A stretch of 44,045 bases of DNA from Terriglobales bacterium (GTDB taxonomy: Bacteria > Acidobacteriota > Terriglobia > Terriglobales > Acidobacteriaceae), in NCBI GenBank assembly GCA_015655315.1, contig JAATFH010000002.1, forward strand, positions 1-44,045. The letters run 5' to 3'. The notes beneath the pieces were generated by a model. That model did no database searches, had not been told where the DNA came from, and was given only the letters and a program-made list of their open reading frames with translations. Below are positions 19,753-30,522 of this stretch, in pieces. Numbering within the stretch: the stretch's first letter is position 1; the number at the start of each line of letters is the position of its first letter. The position numbers and the translations under genes were made by a program.

Positions 19753-22002
19753 ATGCAAACGAGGAGAACGTTTCTCGCACTTGCTGCTCTGACGATCGGC
19801 GGTGCCAAGTCGTTGCTGAGCCAGATAAGTGAAGATCTGAGCTTTCTGGACCCATGTGGCAAAGTTCATATTCCGATTGGCTCAGCGAATGCCCTGGATA
19901 CGCTCAAGACGTTTGTTGAAGCCGAGGGAAATTTCTCGCCTGGGTTCGGTAGTTACGGCATTTATTTCTGGATCTTCGATCCGCACTCGAGGAAGTTGAC
20001 GGCTCCCACAATGGAGCATGTGCGCACCAGCCACGGTCTAAGTCCTCAAGGACGACTTATCCCGTGGGTGCTTTGGAATGCCGGAGATATCGAGGTCAGG
20101 ACAGAAGTCTGCCAGGTCAGCCGTAGTGTGCCTGATGGCGAGAGCTTCATCGTTGCTTCTCGTCTCCATGTCAAAAATATCGGGAATAGTTCACGTAACG
20201 TTATGGTCTATGCCGCGCTGCGTCCTCTTGGCCCGGCTGGCTTTGATGTGAATCAACTTGAAGTCAGTGACAAGGGCGATGCGCTTCTGGTGAATCGCCG
20301 CGCTGCGCTGGTGGCAGAAGCACCCGCTTCAAAAGCCGGTGTTTCTGCGACCGACACTATCGGGCGGTTTGCGCTTGCGGGGCATTTGCCTTCAGATAAG
20401 TCGGCGCAGTCCGTGAGCGGTGATTGTTCGGGAGCACTCGCATTCGACATCGTCTTACGAGCGGGAGAGACAAAGTCTATAGGATTTATCTGTCCCGTGT
20501 TGCCCGGTCGCCATGCTGCGCGGCATAAGTGGGTGGACTTCAAAGCGGACGCGATGGTTGACGTTGCGGTTTTGAATGCTGAAACGGGTGGAATACTTCA
20601 GCCGGACCTGGGACTCTCTACTTATCGTTCACTCCGCTCGGAGGACATTTTCCGCCAGGCATCCGAGTACTGGAACGATATGGTGGGCGCTTTGCAAATA
20701 CAGGTGCCGGATGCGCGATGGGGAGAGAGCATGCAGACGATCCTCGGCCACGCGAGTCTCTGCATGAATGAAGGAGCGCCGGACGTCGCCGTCATCAACT
20801 ACAACGTATTTAACCGTGATGGCATGTATGTCGCTAACATGATGCAGAAGTCTGGCATGACGGATTTGGCTATAAAGGCATTGGATTACCTGATCGAGCA
20901 TCCGTTCAACGGACGTCCTTATCCTGAAGCGGACAATCCTGGCCAGGTGCTGTGGATTATGAGCCAGCAATGGCTTTATGTGCGTGATCGGACCTGGCTC
21001 GAGCGTGTTTATCCTTCTGTCCAGAAGCTCGCCTCTTTGATCACGTATCTGCGAACTGCTCCGGAGCCGCACTGGGTCAATCACAACAGCCTTGATTTTG
21101 GTGATGCTCTACCTATCGACAAGCGAGAGGAATTGAAACCTGGCCGCTGCGACGGCTTTCATCCGGAATATACCGAAGCTTTTGACATCGCAGGTTTGCG
21201 GGGAGCAGTTATCCTCGCGAATGCCGTTAACAATAGATCCGATGCGAATGCCTGGGCGACAACCGCAGACTCTCTTTGGAAGATCTATGACAATAAGTTT
21301 GGTGCAAATCTCGGCAAGCTCTATGGTAGCTACTCCGTACTGTGGCCTTGCCGCTTGTATCCATTGAATTCGGGAAAAGCATATGACCAGTTTCATCGGG
21401 TAGGTCCGCAGACACCTCAAAGCTGGCGCTACTTTCCGCTGGCAACGGCACACCAGAGCCTTCTCGCCGGAAATCGCGAGGCTGGCCACCTGACGTTGAA
21501 GCAACACTTGGACCACTCCCATATGAAGGGATGGTATGCATTCGATGAGGGCGGTGAAAGTGCTACGGGGGGCTGGCAGCGCGTACGAACGACGTGGCCT
21601 CGCAGCATAAAAAATCCAGGCGCGAATAAGAGCATTGCCATGCCACATGGATGGGCCATCGCCGAATTCTGGCACCTGATGCGGGACTGTTTCGTTTTTG
21701 AAGAAGGTGACCGGCTTGTGCTGCTTGCCGGTGTTCCTGACAATTGGCTCGAACAGCCGGAAAAGATTACGGTGCGAGGACTACATACTTATTTCGGTAT
21801 CTGTTCCTTGAGTTACGACGGCAGTCCACAGGGTGGTGTTCTTCGCTTCAATGGCAGCGCTGCTCCGCCTGACGGATTCGTTCTGCGCTGGCCACTAGGT
21901 CATAGCGTTAAGCTGACGGCCGATGGGAAGTCCATCGAACGGCAGGAGAATGGAGACTTCTTTCTCCCCGGAAATACCCATCAGGCCGTAGTCAGTTTTT
22001 AA
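19753..22002 (+). CDS. Tat-exported putative glycosidase, six-hairpin ((alpha/alpha)6) type
   Basis: ATG at 19753 with an AAAAGGGG RBS; Tat-like MQTRRTFLALAALTIGG. Pattern resembles six-hairpin glycosidases (ARWGESMQTILGHASLCMNEG...YNVFNRDGMYVANMMQKSG). Confidence 0.65.
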   Translation: MQTRRTFLALAALTIGGAKSLLSQISEDLSFLDPCGKVHIPIGSANALDTLKTFVEAEGNFSPGFGSYGIYFWIFDPHSRKLTAPTMEHVRTSHGLSPQGRLIPWVLWNAGDIEVRTEVCQVSRSVPDGESFIVASRLHVKNIGNSSRNVMVYAALRPLGPAGFDVNQLEVSDKGDALLVNRRAALVAEAPASKAGVSATDTIGRFALAGHLPSDKSAQSVSGDCSGALAFDIVLRAGETKSIGFICPVLPGRHAARHKWVDFKADAMVDVAVLNAETGGILQPDLGLSTYRSLRSEDIFRQASEYWNDMVGALQIQVPDARWGESMQTILGHASLCMNEGAPDVAVINYNVFNRDGMYVANMMQKSGMTDLAIKALDYLIEHPFNGRPYPEADNPGQVLWIMSQQWLYVRDRTWLERVYPSVQKLASLITYLRTAPEPHWVNHNSLDFGDALPIDKREELKPGRCDGFHPEYTEAFDIAGLRGAVILANAVNNRSDANAWATTADSLWKIYDNKFGANLGKLYGSYSVLWPCRLYPLNSGKAYDQFHRVGPQTPQSWRYFPLATAHQSLLAGNREAGHLTLKQHLDHSHMKGWYAFDEGGESATGGWQRVRTTWPRSIKNPGANKSIAMPHGWAIAEFWHLMRDCFVFEEGDRLVLLAGVPDNWLEQPEKITVRGLHTYFGICSLSYDGSPQGGVLRFNGSAAPPDGFVLRWPLGHSVKLTADGKSIERQENGDFFLPGNTHQAVVSF

Positions 22003-22012
22003 GGAAAAAACA

Positions 22013-23626
22013 ATGTACCAACGATCCACTCCATCTCTTTCGACTTTGCGTAAGATAAGAATTCCAGCTACGCAATGGCGGGCAGTGGCGAAGTTCCTGA
22101 GGTTTGCCCTGACTACTACCTTCCTGCATGCTGTTGCTGCTTCCGCTTCAGGCGGTCCTATTTTGACGCCTAAGCCAGGACCTCAGCCTAAGATAAACGG
22201 ACCCACCGTTTATGGTGCCCGCCGCGGTAAGCCATTTCTTTATCGCATACCTTGTACTGGTCAAAGACCGCTTCAATTCTCCGCCACGGGGCTTCCAGCA
22301 TCGTTGACACTGAATAACGAGACGGGCATCATCGAAGGCCTGGCTCCGCAAGTGGATGGTTCGTATCCTGTCATTCTCAAAGCTACGAATCGAAAAGGTA
22401 CAGTCACTCGGAAATTTATTATCGTTGTCGGGGACCGAATTGCGCTAACGCCTCCGATGGGTTGGAATGATTGGTATACGCATTATGACCGTGTCACAGA
22501 TGCAGTCATGCGTGATGCGGCAAACGCGATGGTTGCGTCCGGTATGGCCGACTTCGGCTATCAGTACGTGAACATCGATGATGCCTGGATGGTTAAGCCT
22601 GGATCGGACGACCCCATGCTCGGCGGCGCTCCCCGGGATGCCGATGGCGCAATTCGTCCCAATCGCCGCTTCCCCGACATGAAGGCTTTGGCGGCTTACA
22701 TTCATTCCAAGGGACTCAAGGCGGGACTCTATAGTTCTCCAGGCCCTCTTACTTGTGCGGAATTTGCAGGCAGCTACCAGCACGAAAAAGCAGATGCCCA
22801 AAAATTTGCTGACTGGGGCTTTGATTTTCTCAAGTACGACTGGTGTTCCTATGGCTCGCTCGTTCCTCCAAAGGGCCACAGAACCACTGAGGACTATAAC
22901 AAACCCTACACGCTAATGGGTAACTTGCTGAAAGAGCAGAGCCGCGATATCGTGTTCAATCTTTGCCAATACGGACAAGGTGACGTGTGGTCATGGGGCG
23001 ACTCGGTAGGAGCGAACTCCTGGCGTACCACGGGTGATCTGGGCATCGAACCTAGAACATCGCTGCCCGGTTTCTACACTGTCGGATTCGCAAATGCCAG
23101 GCATGCGGATTTCGCAGCCCCTGGCTTATGGAACGACCCAGACTACATCTTGATTGGCAATATTGGAAACGCGCATGATTTTGTCCAACCCGCGAAACTG
23201 ACGGACCTGACTCCGGACGAGCAGTACAGCTATATGTCCATGTGGGTGCTCATGGCCTCACCGCTCTTTTTCTCTGGCGATATGAGCAAGCTTGATCCCT
23301 TTACGCTGAATATCCTCTGCAATTCCGAGGTGATCGATATTGACCAGGATGCTCTGGGTCGACAGGCGCAGGTCATTGCTAAGAACGACAGCGAATTCAT
23401 TCTAGCGAAACCAATGGCTGACGGTAGTCTCGCGCTGGGTCTCTTCAACCTGGGAAGGGAAGAGAAGAAGATGAGCGTGGAATGGAATCAACTTGGTCTT
23501 GCTGGGACGCAGACGGTCCGCGACGTCTGGAGGCAGAAGAATATTGGACACAGTGAAGGGCAATATGCAACGACCGTCAATCCTCACGGAGTTGCTCTCG
23601 TACGTTTGTCTGAGACTAGCAAATGA
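22013..23626 (+). CDS. GH27-type alpha-galactosidase with N-terminal Ig-like domain
   Basis: TPPMGWNDWYTHYDRVTDAVMRDAANAMVASGMADFGYQYVNIDDAWM, FDFLKYDWCSYG, SYMSMWVLMASPLFFSGDM. Confidence 0.92.
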   Translation: MYQRSTPSLSTLRKIRIPATQWRAVAKFLRFALTTTFLHAVAASASGGPILTPKPGPQPKINGPTVYGARRGKPFLYRIPCTGQRPLQFSATGLPASLTLNNETGIIEGLAPQVDGSYPVILKATNRKGTVTRKFIIVVGDRIALTPPMGWNDWYTHYDRVTDAVMRDAANAMVASGMADFGYQYVNIDDAWMVKPGSDDPMLGGAPRDADGAIRPNRRFPDMKALAAYIHSKGLKAGLYSSPGPLTCAEFAGSYQHEKADAQKFADWGFDFLKYDWCSYGSLVPPKGHRTTEDYNKPYTLMGNLLKEQSRDIVFNLCQYGQGDVWSWGDSVGANSWRTTGDLGIEPRTSLPGFYTVGFANARHADFAAPGLWNDPDYILIGNIGNAHDFVQPAKLTDLTPDEQYSYMSMWVLMASPLFFSGDMSKLDPFTLNILCNSEVIDIDQDALGRQAQVIAKNDSEFILAKPMADGSLALGLFNLGREEKKMSVEWNQLGLAGTQTVRDVWRQKNIGHSEGQYATTVNPHGVALVRLSETSK

Positions 23627-23634
23627 GGTGGAAG

Positions 23635-23688
23635 ATGAAATCTTTCACTGAAATCGAGCAAAAAATAAAGCCAGAGGAGCATTACTGA
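23635..23688 (+). CDS. Candidate 17-aa small ORF between the GH27 and cellulase-like genes
   Basis: ATG AAA TCT TTC ... CAT TAC TGA encodes MKSFTEIEQKIKPEEHY, preceded by GAGGTGGA; its end overlaps the RBS region of the next gene. Confidence 0.25.
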   Translation: MKSFTEIEQKIKPEEHY

Positions 23689-23692
23689 ACGC

Positions 23693-25204
23693 ATGAATCA
23701 GTTTTTTTACGTGAGGAAGCATAAAAGCAGCTCGATACAATGGGCGAGGCTTTTGTGGCTTTGCGCCTTGGGCATTGCCGCAACGCTCCTGAGCGAGACT
23801 GTTCCGCCGGCGTTCGCTTTTACCGACGCACTTTCATTAGCACCGGCGAATCCACATTACTTCGTCCTGGATGGACGGCCGACGGTATTGGTCGGTTCTA
23901 CCGAGCATTATGGCGCAGTCCTAAACGGTGATTTTGACTACGTTCGTTATCTCAACACAGTGCAACATGACCATCTAAATCTAGTGCGTATATTTACAGG
24001 AGTATATCGAGAGCGACAAGCAGCGGATATTATCGACAACAGTTTGTCCACGCGTCCGCAGGCGCTTCTAACTCCGTGGCTTAAAGTCACTTCCGTATCT
24101 TCGAACGGCACATATAGGTTTGACCTGGAGGCATGGGACCCAGCGTTTTTTTTACGGTTCAGGAATTTCATGAAGGAGGCACAGCGCCGAGGCATCGTCG
24201 TTGAATTGTCTCTATTTTGCACGTTCTATGGCGATGAGGCGTGGAAGTTGAGTCCGTTGTATCCGGACAATAATGTGAATGGCGCTACCGTTACGAATCG
24301 CGAAGATGTGTACACGTTGAAGAACATGAGCATGGTTCGTATCCAGGAGAAGATGGTAGAGAAGGTTGTGACCGAACTTAACTCATTCGACAATCTCTAC
24401 TACGAGATCATCAACGAGCCTTATTATGCGGGAGTGACACTGGACTGGCAGCGATATATTGCCCATGCTATCCATGCTGCCGAGACTAATCTTCCGAAGA
24501 AGCATTTAATAGCTCAAAACATCGCCAACTGGTCGGTAAAAGTAGAAGACCCAAATGAGATAGTCAGCATTTTTAATTTTCATTATTCCCGGCCTCCTGA
24601 TTCAGTGCAGCTCAACTATGGTCTAAATCGAGCAATCAGCTTTGACGAAACCGGCTTTGATGGTACGGGTGATGCTACCTACAGGGTTCAGGGATGGGAC
24701 TTTCTTGCTGCGGGAGGTGCAATCTACGATCATCTGGATTTCTCTTTCACGGTGGGACATGAGAACGGCACCTACGCCTATCCACCCACGCAACCCGGCG
24801 GAGGTGGAGTTCGATTGCGGAAGCAACTGGGTTTTCTAAACAAAGTGTTTTCTCGTATTCCCGACCTGCTCGCAATGAAGCCTATCAACGACTTCCTGCC
24901 GAAAGAACTTCCTGCCGAAACGTCCGCTCGCGTTCTCGGCATCGAGGGGCGATATTACTTGCTATATGTACATCATGGGAGGCTGGAAGGGGTCGATCCA
25001 AAAAAGCAATTAGTGATCGATAGTCGCGAGCAGAAACTAGCAATGCAATGTGTTGTACCGGAAGGTAAATGGCGAATCACCTGGCTCAATCCCGGTAAAA
25101 CCAAAACCTTCGGGAAGCAAAACGTGACTAGCAATGGATCGCTGCTGCTATCTTCCCCTGCTTATCACGAAGATATTGCAGCCATCATCGAGCGTCGGCA
25201 GTAA
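23693..25204 (+). CDS. Secreted cellulase-like/GH5-like TIM-barrel glycoside hydrolase
   Basis: 503 aa; NPHYFVLDGRPTVLVGSTEHYGAV...DFDYVRYLNTVQHDHLNLVRIF...NLYYEIINEPYYAG; family assignment approximate. Confidence 0.7.
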   Translation: MNQFFYVRKHKSSSIQWARLLWLCALGIAATLLSETVPPAFAFTDALSLAPANPHYFVLDGRPTVLVGSTEHYGAVLNGDFDYVRYLNTVQHDHLNLVRIFTGVYRERQAADIIDNSLSTRPQALLTPWLKVTSVSSNGTYRFDLEAWDPAFFLRFRNFMKEAQRRGIVVELSLFCTFYGDEAWKLSPLYPDNNVNGATVTNREDVYTLKNMSMVRIQEKMVEKVVTELNSFDNLYYEIINEPYYAGVTLDWQRYIAHAIHAAETNLPKKHLIAQNIANWSVKVEDPNEIVSIFNFHYSRPPDSVQLNYGLNRAISFDETGFDGTGDATYRVQGWDFLAAGGAIYDHLDFSFTVGHENGTYAYPPTQPGGGGVRLRKQLGFLNKVFSRIPDLLAMKPINDFLPKELPAETSARVLGIEGRYYLLYVHHGRLEGVDPKKQLVIDSREQKLAMQCVVPEGKWRITWLNPGKTKTFGKQNVTSNGSLLLSSPAYHEDIAAIIERRQ

Positions 25205-25216
25205 CTTCTGCTGCGC

Positions 25217-26932
25217 TTAAGGGTGCTTAATCCCGGAGCCTTCCACGATCGTAATATAACGATCGACGTGAAGGTCTGTGAACGTTTCTATTTTGCCGCT
25301 AGGCTGCGGCCACCGGATGTCGAGGCGATCGATTTTGGTCAGTGGTCCGATCCCCAACACTTCACGAGGATCGTGCGATGAAAGAAAGCTGCCTCCACCA
25401 ATCTTGAGGCGGCTGCGCTTAAGGGTTCCAGCCTGCCAGGTGATGAGAGCTCCGATTGCATCCGGATTCGATTTCTTTCCAATGAGCCGAATGCCTAACC
25501 AGTGGTTGCCGGAAGCGGCAGTATTCTTAAGCAAAACCGGCGCACCATTATTCACTGCAATCAGCACATCGAGAGCACCATCGTTGTTAAAGTCCCCGAT
25601 TGCCAGGCCACGAGCAGCCAAGTTCTGAGCAAATGCAGGACCCGCCGTGGAACTTACGTTTTTGAAACTCTTTCCGTTGTTATGAAACAGAAGTAGCGGT
25701 TCCTCATACTTGACACGGTCGGAATGAGACTCGATTTTGTCATCCGGATGTCCGTTGGCAATCAACAGATCTAAATTTCCATCATTGTCATAATCGAAAA
25801 ACTTTACTCCCCATCCGCTCATCAACCGGGTAATACTCCCGATTCCAAATACTCCCGCCATATCATCAAAAGTCTGGTTGTGGCTGTTGTGATAGACCGA
25901 ATACATCTCGTGATCGACATTCGAAACGAATAAATCCTGCCAACCATCCTGATCGTAATCCGCGGAATCAACACCCATGCCTGAGCGTGGCCGGCCGTCC
26001 TGGCTATAGGCCACTCCTGCTTCGAAGCCTACATTTTCAAATTTGCCCCGGTTATTTATGAAGAGGAAATTGGCCTCAGTATCGTTAGCTACGAAAAGGT
26101 CCATCCATCCGTCGTTATTAGTATCAGTCGCGACGACGCCCCAGGCCTTGCCGAGTACGCTGGCAATCCCCGACTCTTTGCTGACGTCAGTAAATGTGCC
26201 ATCTCCATTGTTGTGAAATAACCAACTGCGCGCTGGGGCATATACGCTAGGTATGCAGTAGTAGCGTTCTCCGGTTTGTTCATTGCCGCAAAACTTGTTG
26301 GCGGACTTGTCAAAGTTAACGAACCGGCAAACGAATAGGTCAAGACGCCCATCATTGTCATAGTCGAACCAGACTGCGCTCGAACTCCATCCAGGAGCGG
26401 CTACCCCAGCTTTTTCCGTCACATCGCTGAAGGTGCCGTCGCCATTGTTGTGGTAGAGGATGCTGCGGCCATACTGCGTAACATACAAGTCAGGATAGCC
26501 GTCACCGTCATAGTCACCGACAGCAACCCCCATCCCGTACCCATTCCCAGGAACTCCAGCTTTCTCGGTTACGTCGGTAAAAGTGCCATCGCGATTGTTA
26601 CGATAGAGTGCATTTTTTAGCGGCACCTGAGGGTTGTAGAAATCACTTTGACCGCTATTCACAAGATAGATATCCATCCAACCATCGTTATCGAAATCGA
26701 GAAATGCGCATCCTGCGCCGGTCGATTCAGGCAGATAGTATGCGGGCGATCTTCCGTTGGTGTGCCGCCATGAGATGCCGCTTACGGCTGGTGGTACAAG
26801 TTCAAATAGATTCTTCCTGGCGACTGGCGGGGCCGGCGCCGCGGCGGAAGCTATTCTGATCGCACCTGTATGGTTGGCGGCTAGTGACAATGCCATCGAT
26901 CTCAAAAAATCTCTTCGTGAAGATCGCTCCAT
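25217..26932 (-). CDS. CRTAC1-family FG-GAP (VCBS) repeat protein with ASPIC/UnbV-like C-terminus, Tat signal
   Basis: Multiple FDFDNDGxxDLF / [11 protein letters not shown] repeats; N-terminal [16 protein letters not shown]. Confidence 0.92.
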   Translation of the reverse strand: MERSSRRDFLRSMALSLAANHTGAIRIASAAAPAPPVARKNLFELVPPAVSGISWRHTNGRSPAYYLPESTGAGCAFLDFDNDGWMDIYLVNSGQSDFYNPQVPLKNALYRNNRDGTFTDVTEKAGVPGNGYGMGVAVGDYDGDGYPDLYVTQYGRSILYHNNGDGTFSDVTEKAGVAAPGWSSSAVWFDYDNDGRLDLFVCRFVNFDKSANKFCGNEQTGERYYCIPSVYAPARSWLFHNNGDGTFTDVSKESGIASVLGKAWGVVATDTNNDGWMDLFVANDTEANFLFINNRGKFENVGFEAGVAYSQDGRPRSGMGVDSADYDQDGWQDLFVSNVDHEMYSVYHNSHNQTFDDMAGVFGIGSITRLMSGWGVKFFDYDNDGNLDLLIANGHPDDKIESHSDRVKYEEPLLLFHNNGKSFKNVSSTAGPAFAQNLAARGLAIGDFNNDGALDVLIAVNNGAPVLLKNTAASGNHWLGIRLIGKKSNPDAIGALITWQAGTLKRSRLKIGGGSFLSSHDPREVLGIGPLTKIDRLDIRWPQPSGKIETFTDLHVDRYITIVEGSGIKHP

Positions 26933-27037
26933 CAGGCTGCCCGCTTTCCTCCTTTAAAATCAGGTCGAAGGTTGGGGGCACGCATCTCAATCTTGCCATG
27001 AGCCGGAATCAAATACGATTGCATAGTCTCTGAGGAG

Positions 27038-29086
27038 TCATTGTCCAGGTCTGAATTGTGACGAGGCTTTGAGGGTGATGAAGAGTGGCAGCGTATCAAG
27101 AGGCGCCGGATAGGCATTGAGTATCCTCCCGCCTTCGATGGTCTCGCCTGTCTTGTAATCAACCCATTGCCCGGCAGGAAGGTAAATGTCTCGACTCTTC
27201 GAGCCTTTCGCTAACACTGGCGCCACTAAAAGAGCGTCTCCCACCATGAACTCGTCCGTAATGGTTTCAGCGGTCTTGTCGGTTGGGAAGTTATACCAAA
27301 TTGGACGAATGATTGGCTGACCCGTTCCAGGCACTTCCTTCGCCAACCAGATTATATATGGCGAGAACTTGAGGTGAAGTTCGCTCGCCCGGCGACAAAG
27401 CGTAACTGTTTCGTCATCGAAATGCCACGGGCCCAGCGAGAACTGCAGAAGCGGCATAAGCGCGGAGGCTTGTGCCCACCGAATCAATAATTCCTTGTCT
27501 ATGCGGTCGTTGTCATATTGATCGCCACCAACCATATCGGGCATCAAGTAGACGAAGCCACGCATCGACATGAGAATTGCCTCCGGCACAGTTGCCGCCA
27601 GTCCATTCTCAACACCCCAAACGGATTGCTTATCCATGAGTCGCTGCACCACGCCAAGCGGCTGTGAGTAGACACCCGCGCGTGTTTCTGACCACTGGAA
27701 GCGTGCCGTGGCTTCGCGATTGTAAACATCGGCATATTCTGCAGCCGTGATTGGATGGAATGTGACAAGATCGACCGGCAGAAGATTCACATCTCCTCCA
27801 TCAAACTTGAATCCATCGAAGCCATCGTCTTGTTGTAAGCGCTGAAGCCTCTCTCTAAACTTGAGCCCACTACTTGGATTCGTGAAATCCCAGATAGCCG
27901 CATCGCCTTGCCACCATTTAGTCAGCCCGGGTTTTTCCGAGAGGTCCTTTATCAGGAGGTGTTGAATCTGCGGATCTTTAAAGGTGTCACTATCGACGTT
28001 GACGAAAGGATGGATCCACAAAGTGACGCGAAATCCCATCCGATGCAATTCGTCAGTCATGACCTTTGGGCTCGGAAACTTTACCGCATCGAAGTGTAAA
28101 TCTCCATATTTGTTTTCCCATCTGTCGTCAATCTCAATGACTCCGGCCGGCAGATTGTTCCGGCGAATCGCATGAGCAAATTCGAGTACCTTGGCTTGAG
28201 ATACATCAGTCTTGTACTCGACCCAGGTGGTGTAGATTGGCGTTTGAAAATATTCAGCCGGAGGAGTTGTTTTAGCGAAACCGATCTCGCGGTTCAGAAG
28301 TCGAATGACCTCACGGATATTTTCGGCAATCAAGATGTCATAAGAGAGAGACGAAACGCCCGGCATCTCTATATTGAGTAGACGATCTTCCTTTCCGTCC
28401 GTCGAAGCATCGATGGAATATAAGAACTCGTGCTGAGTTTTTATCCAGAGAGCAACACCCTTGGTTGAATACCAGATCGGAGTACCTTGAGAAGCTCCCT
28501 GCGCGAAGAAGAGACGTCGCTCAATCACGGCCCGATTCAACGGCAATATTTGCGGACTGCGAAACCCCTGAAATCCTCCACCATACCAATATCCAGATGG
28601 GGACAGCCGATATCTTAAGTTGGGAGCCTGAACAGCGTCACCCAGGAGCCACGTCTTAAAGTGGATGCGGTCCTCTTCCGCATATATTTCAACTCTCGCT
28701 GTTACTCCTTTGACGGTCGTTTCATAATTCAGTACACCCTCTCCATGAGATTCAGCGAACGACTGCAATTTGGTTACACGCTGTTGCTCACCGTGATGGA
28801 CAAAACCAAGATTAGGGAGAGGGTCCGCTGGTCCCGCACTCTGAAAGATAACCTCACCCGCGCGTCGGATCGTGATTTGAAAACCGTCGTGCGAAACTTC
28901 TAATTCGTAATCTTTGCCAGTGATGGACAGCTTGTCCGCGGTATTCTGCATTGCCGTGGTTGCAAAGAGAAATGGGTGCATTGCCAAAGTGAACATCAGC
29001 ACCGCGAAAAAGGAACGGGAAATACTCAAATCGCGACGTCCTTCGTTGAGGTAGTGAGTTTGGACATGAGTCTTAATCTCAATCAA
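27038..29086 (-). CDS. GH31-family glycoside hydrolase
   Basis: PIYTTWVEYKTDVSQAKVLEFAHAIRRNNLPAGVIEIDDRWENKYGDLHFDAVKFP, GFDGFKFDGGDVNL, QPIIRPIWYNFPTDKTAETITDEFMVGDALLVAPVL. Listed start is TTG; true start uncertain. Confidence 0.9.
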   Translation of the reverse strand: MIEIKTHVQTHYLNEGRRDLSISRSFFAVLMFTLAMHPFLFATTAMQNTADKLSITGKDYELEVSHDGFQITIRRAGEVIFQSAGPADPLPNLGFVHHGEQQRVTKLQSFAESHGEGVLNYETTVKGVTARVEIYAEEDRIHFKTWLLGDAVQAPNLRYRLSPSGYWYGGGFQGFRSPQILPLNRAVIERRLFFAQGASQGTPIWYSTKGVALWIKTQHEFLYSIDASTDGKEDRLLNIEMPGVSSLSYDILIAENIREVIRLLNREIGFAKTTPPAEYFQTPIYTTWVEYKTDVSQAKVLEFAHAIRRNNLPAGVIEIDDRWENKYGDLHFDAVKFPSPKVMTDELHRMGFRVTLWIHPFVNVDSDTFKDPQIQHLLIKDLSEKPGLTKWWQGDAAIWDFTNPSSGLKFRERLQRLQQDDGFDGFKFDGGDVNLLPVDLVTFHPITAAEYADVYNREATARFQWSETRAGVYSQPLGVVQRLMDKQSVWGVENGLAATVPEAILMSMRGFVYLMPDMVGGDQYDNDRIDKELLIRWAQASALMPLLQFSLGPWHFDDETVTLCRRASELHLKFSPYIIWLAKEVPGTGQPIIRPIWYNFPTDKTAETITDEFMVGDALLVAPVLAKGSKSRDIYLPAGQWVDYKTGETIEGGRILNAYPAPLDTLPLFITLKASSQFRPGQ

Positions 29087-30356
29087 TAATTGCCTGGTAA
29101 GCGAGCACGGGAACCTGCTGATCGAGCTTCAGCCCTCCAAAGGGATGTAGCTGAGCCATAAAAATTACGATCATCTGTTCTTTGGGATCGATGGTGAATT
29201 TCGTGTCGAAGAAGCCTGCCCAGTTGTACTCTCCCACCGACCCAAGTTCGGACAGAGGCGCCTTCAAACCATTTACGTCAAACCCCAGTCCGAAACTCTT
29301 ATCGGAACTAATCTTTCCCAACTGATCCGAGGTCATAAGTTCGATGGACTTCCGGCTCAGGAGACGTACGTTGCCTGCCTTACCGCCGTTCAACAGCATC
29401 TGGCAAAAAAGCGCATAGTCCGTGGCCGTAGATGTGAGACCCGCGCCCCCTGAAAATAGCTTTTGAGGGCCGCGATACGGATAGTCAGCAGAATAGGTGA
29501 AAGATCCTTCTGCGATCGGCGTTTTGGGGAAACGATTCAGACCTTTTTCTGAATCATACGTGTACACCGTCGCCAGCCTGTCGAGTTTATTGTTCGGAAG
29601 ATAGAAGTATGAGTCCTTCATCCCCAGCGGTTGAAAGATACGCGTGCGGAAGAATTCATCCAGTGTTTGATGAGAAATTACTTCGACCAGGCGTCCGAGA
29701 ACATCCACTCCCAGGCTATATTCCCAACGCTCACCTGGATTGAAAAGAAGAGGGAGGCTGGCCAGATGCTTTACGCTTTCCTCAAGTGTCCCGTCGTACT
29801 GTAACAGGCCGTGTGCCACATTTGCATCTTTGTACATGGGGCCAAGAGTGGGATCCCAGTTATAGGTGAGACCTGAAGTATGTCGCAAAAGATCGCGAAT
29901 GGTAATTTCCCGGGTGGACGGGATGACGTACGGTTCGCCCGATGCTGGTTTCACCAGCACCTTAGGATTTTTAAACTCAGGCAAGTATTTCGATATGGGA
30001 TCGTCAAGAAGGAAGTAGCCCTCCTCATACAGCATCATGACTGCAACGCTGGTGACAGGCTTGGTCATCGAGCAGATGCGAAACATGGTGTCGGGATGCA
30101 TGGGCTTGTTTTCTTCCTTGTCCATCATGCCTTGCGCCTTGAACCAGGCCACTCGTCCATGACGAATGACCATTGTGACAGCGCCGGCGATTCGCTGCTC
30201 ATCTATGTCTCGCTGTACCACCGTGGCAATCCGCTCAAGCCGTTCTGAAGACAGACCCACTTCCTCTGGCTTGGCTACAGGCAGTTCCTGTGCGACGGTG
30301 CTGATAGCTGTGACAAGCACAGCCAAGAGGACAGAGGTGTGTATTGTGCCGTGCAT
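29079..30356 (-). CDS. Secreted serine hydrolase, beta-lactamase class C/esterase type
   Basis: SMTKPVTSVAV active-site motif and RHTSGLTYN. ORF is open from 30533, but the internal ATG at 30356 gives a signal peptide (MHGTIHTSVLLAVLVTAISTVAQ). Confidence 0.9.
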   Translation of the reverse strand: MHGTIHTSVLLAVLVTAISTVAQELPVAKPEEVGLSSERLERIATVVQRDIDEQRIAGAVTMVIRHGRVAWFKAQGMMDKEENKPMHPDTMFRICSMTKPVTSVAVMMLYEEGYFLLDDPISKYLPEFKNPKVLVKPASGEPYVIPSTREITIRDLLRHTSGLTYNWDPTLGPMYKDANVAHGLLQYDGTLEESVKHLASLPLLFNPGERWEYSLGVDVLGRLVEVISHQTLDEFFRTRIFQPLGMKDSYFYLPNNKLDRLATVYTYDSEKGLNRFPKTPIAEGSFTYSADYPYRGPQKLFSGGAGLTSTATDYALFCQMLLNGGKAGNVRLLSRKSIELMTSDQLGKISSDKSFGLGFDVNGLKAPLSELGSVGEYNWAGFFDTKFTIDPKEQMIVIFMAQLHPFGGLKLDQQVPVLAYQAIID

Positions 30357-30522
30357 CGCTTGTCGGATACTTTTCGCCAAGTTGTGGACTGGCGACGTAA
30401 TGCAGTGAAGCGCCGCTCCGTAAGGAGAGTAGAGAACACCTTGATCCGTGGATCGCCATACAATATCTGCCTTAAGTTCCGATTGTGCAGTGGCAATCAG
30501 GCCTGGGTTGTTATAAGGTCGA

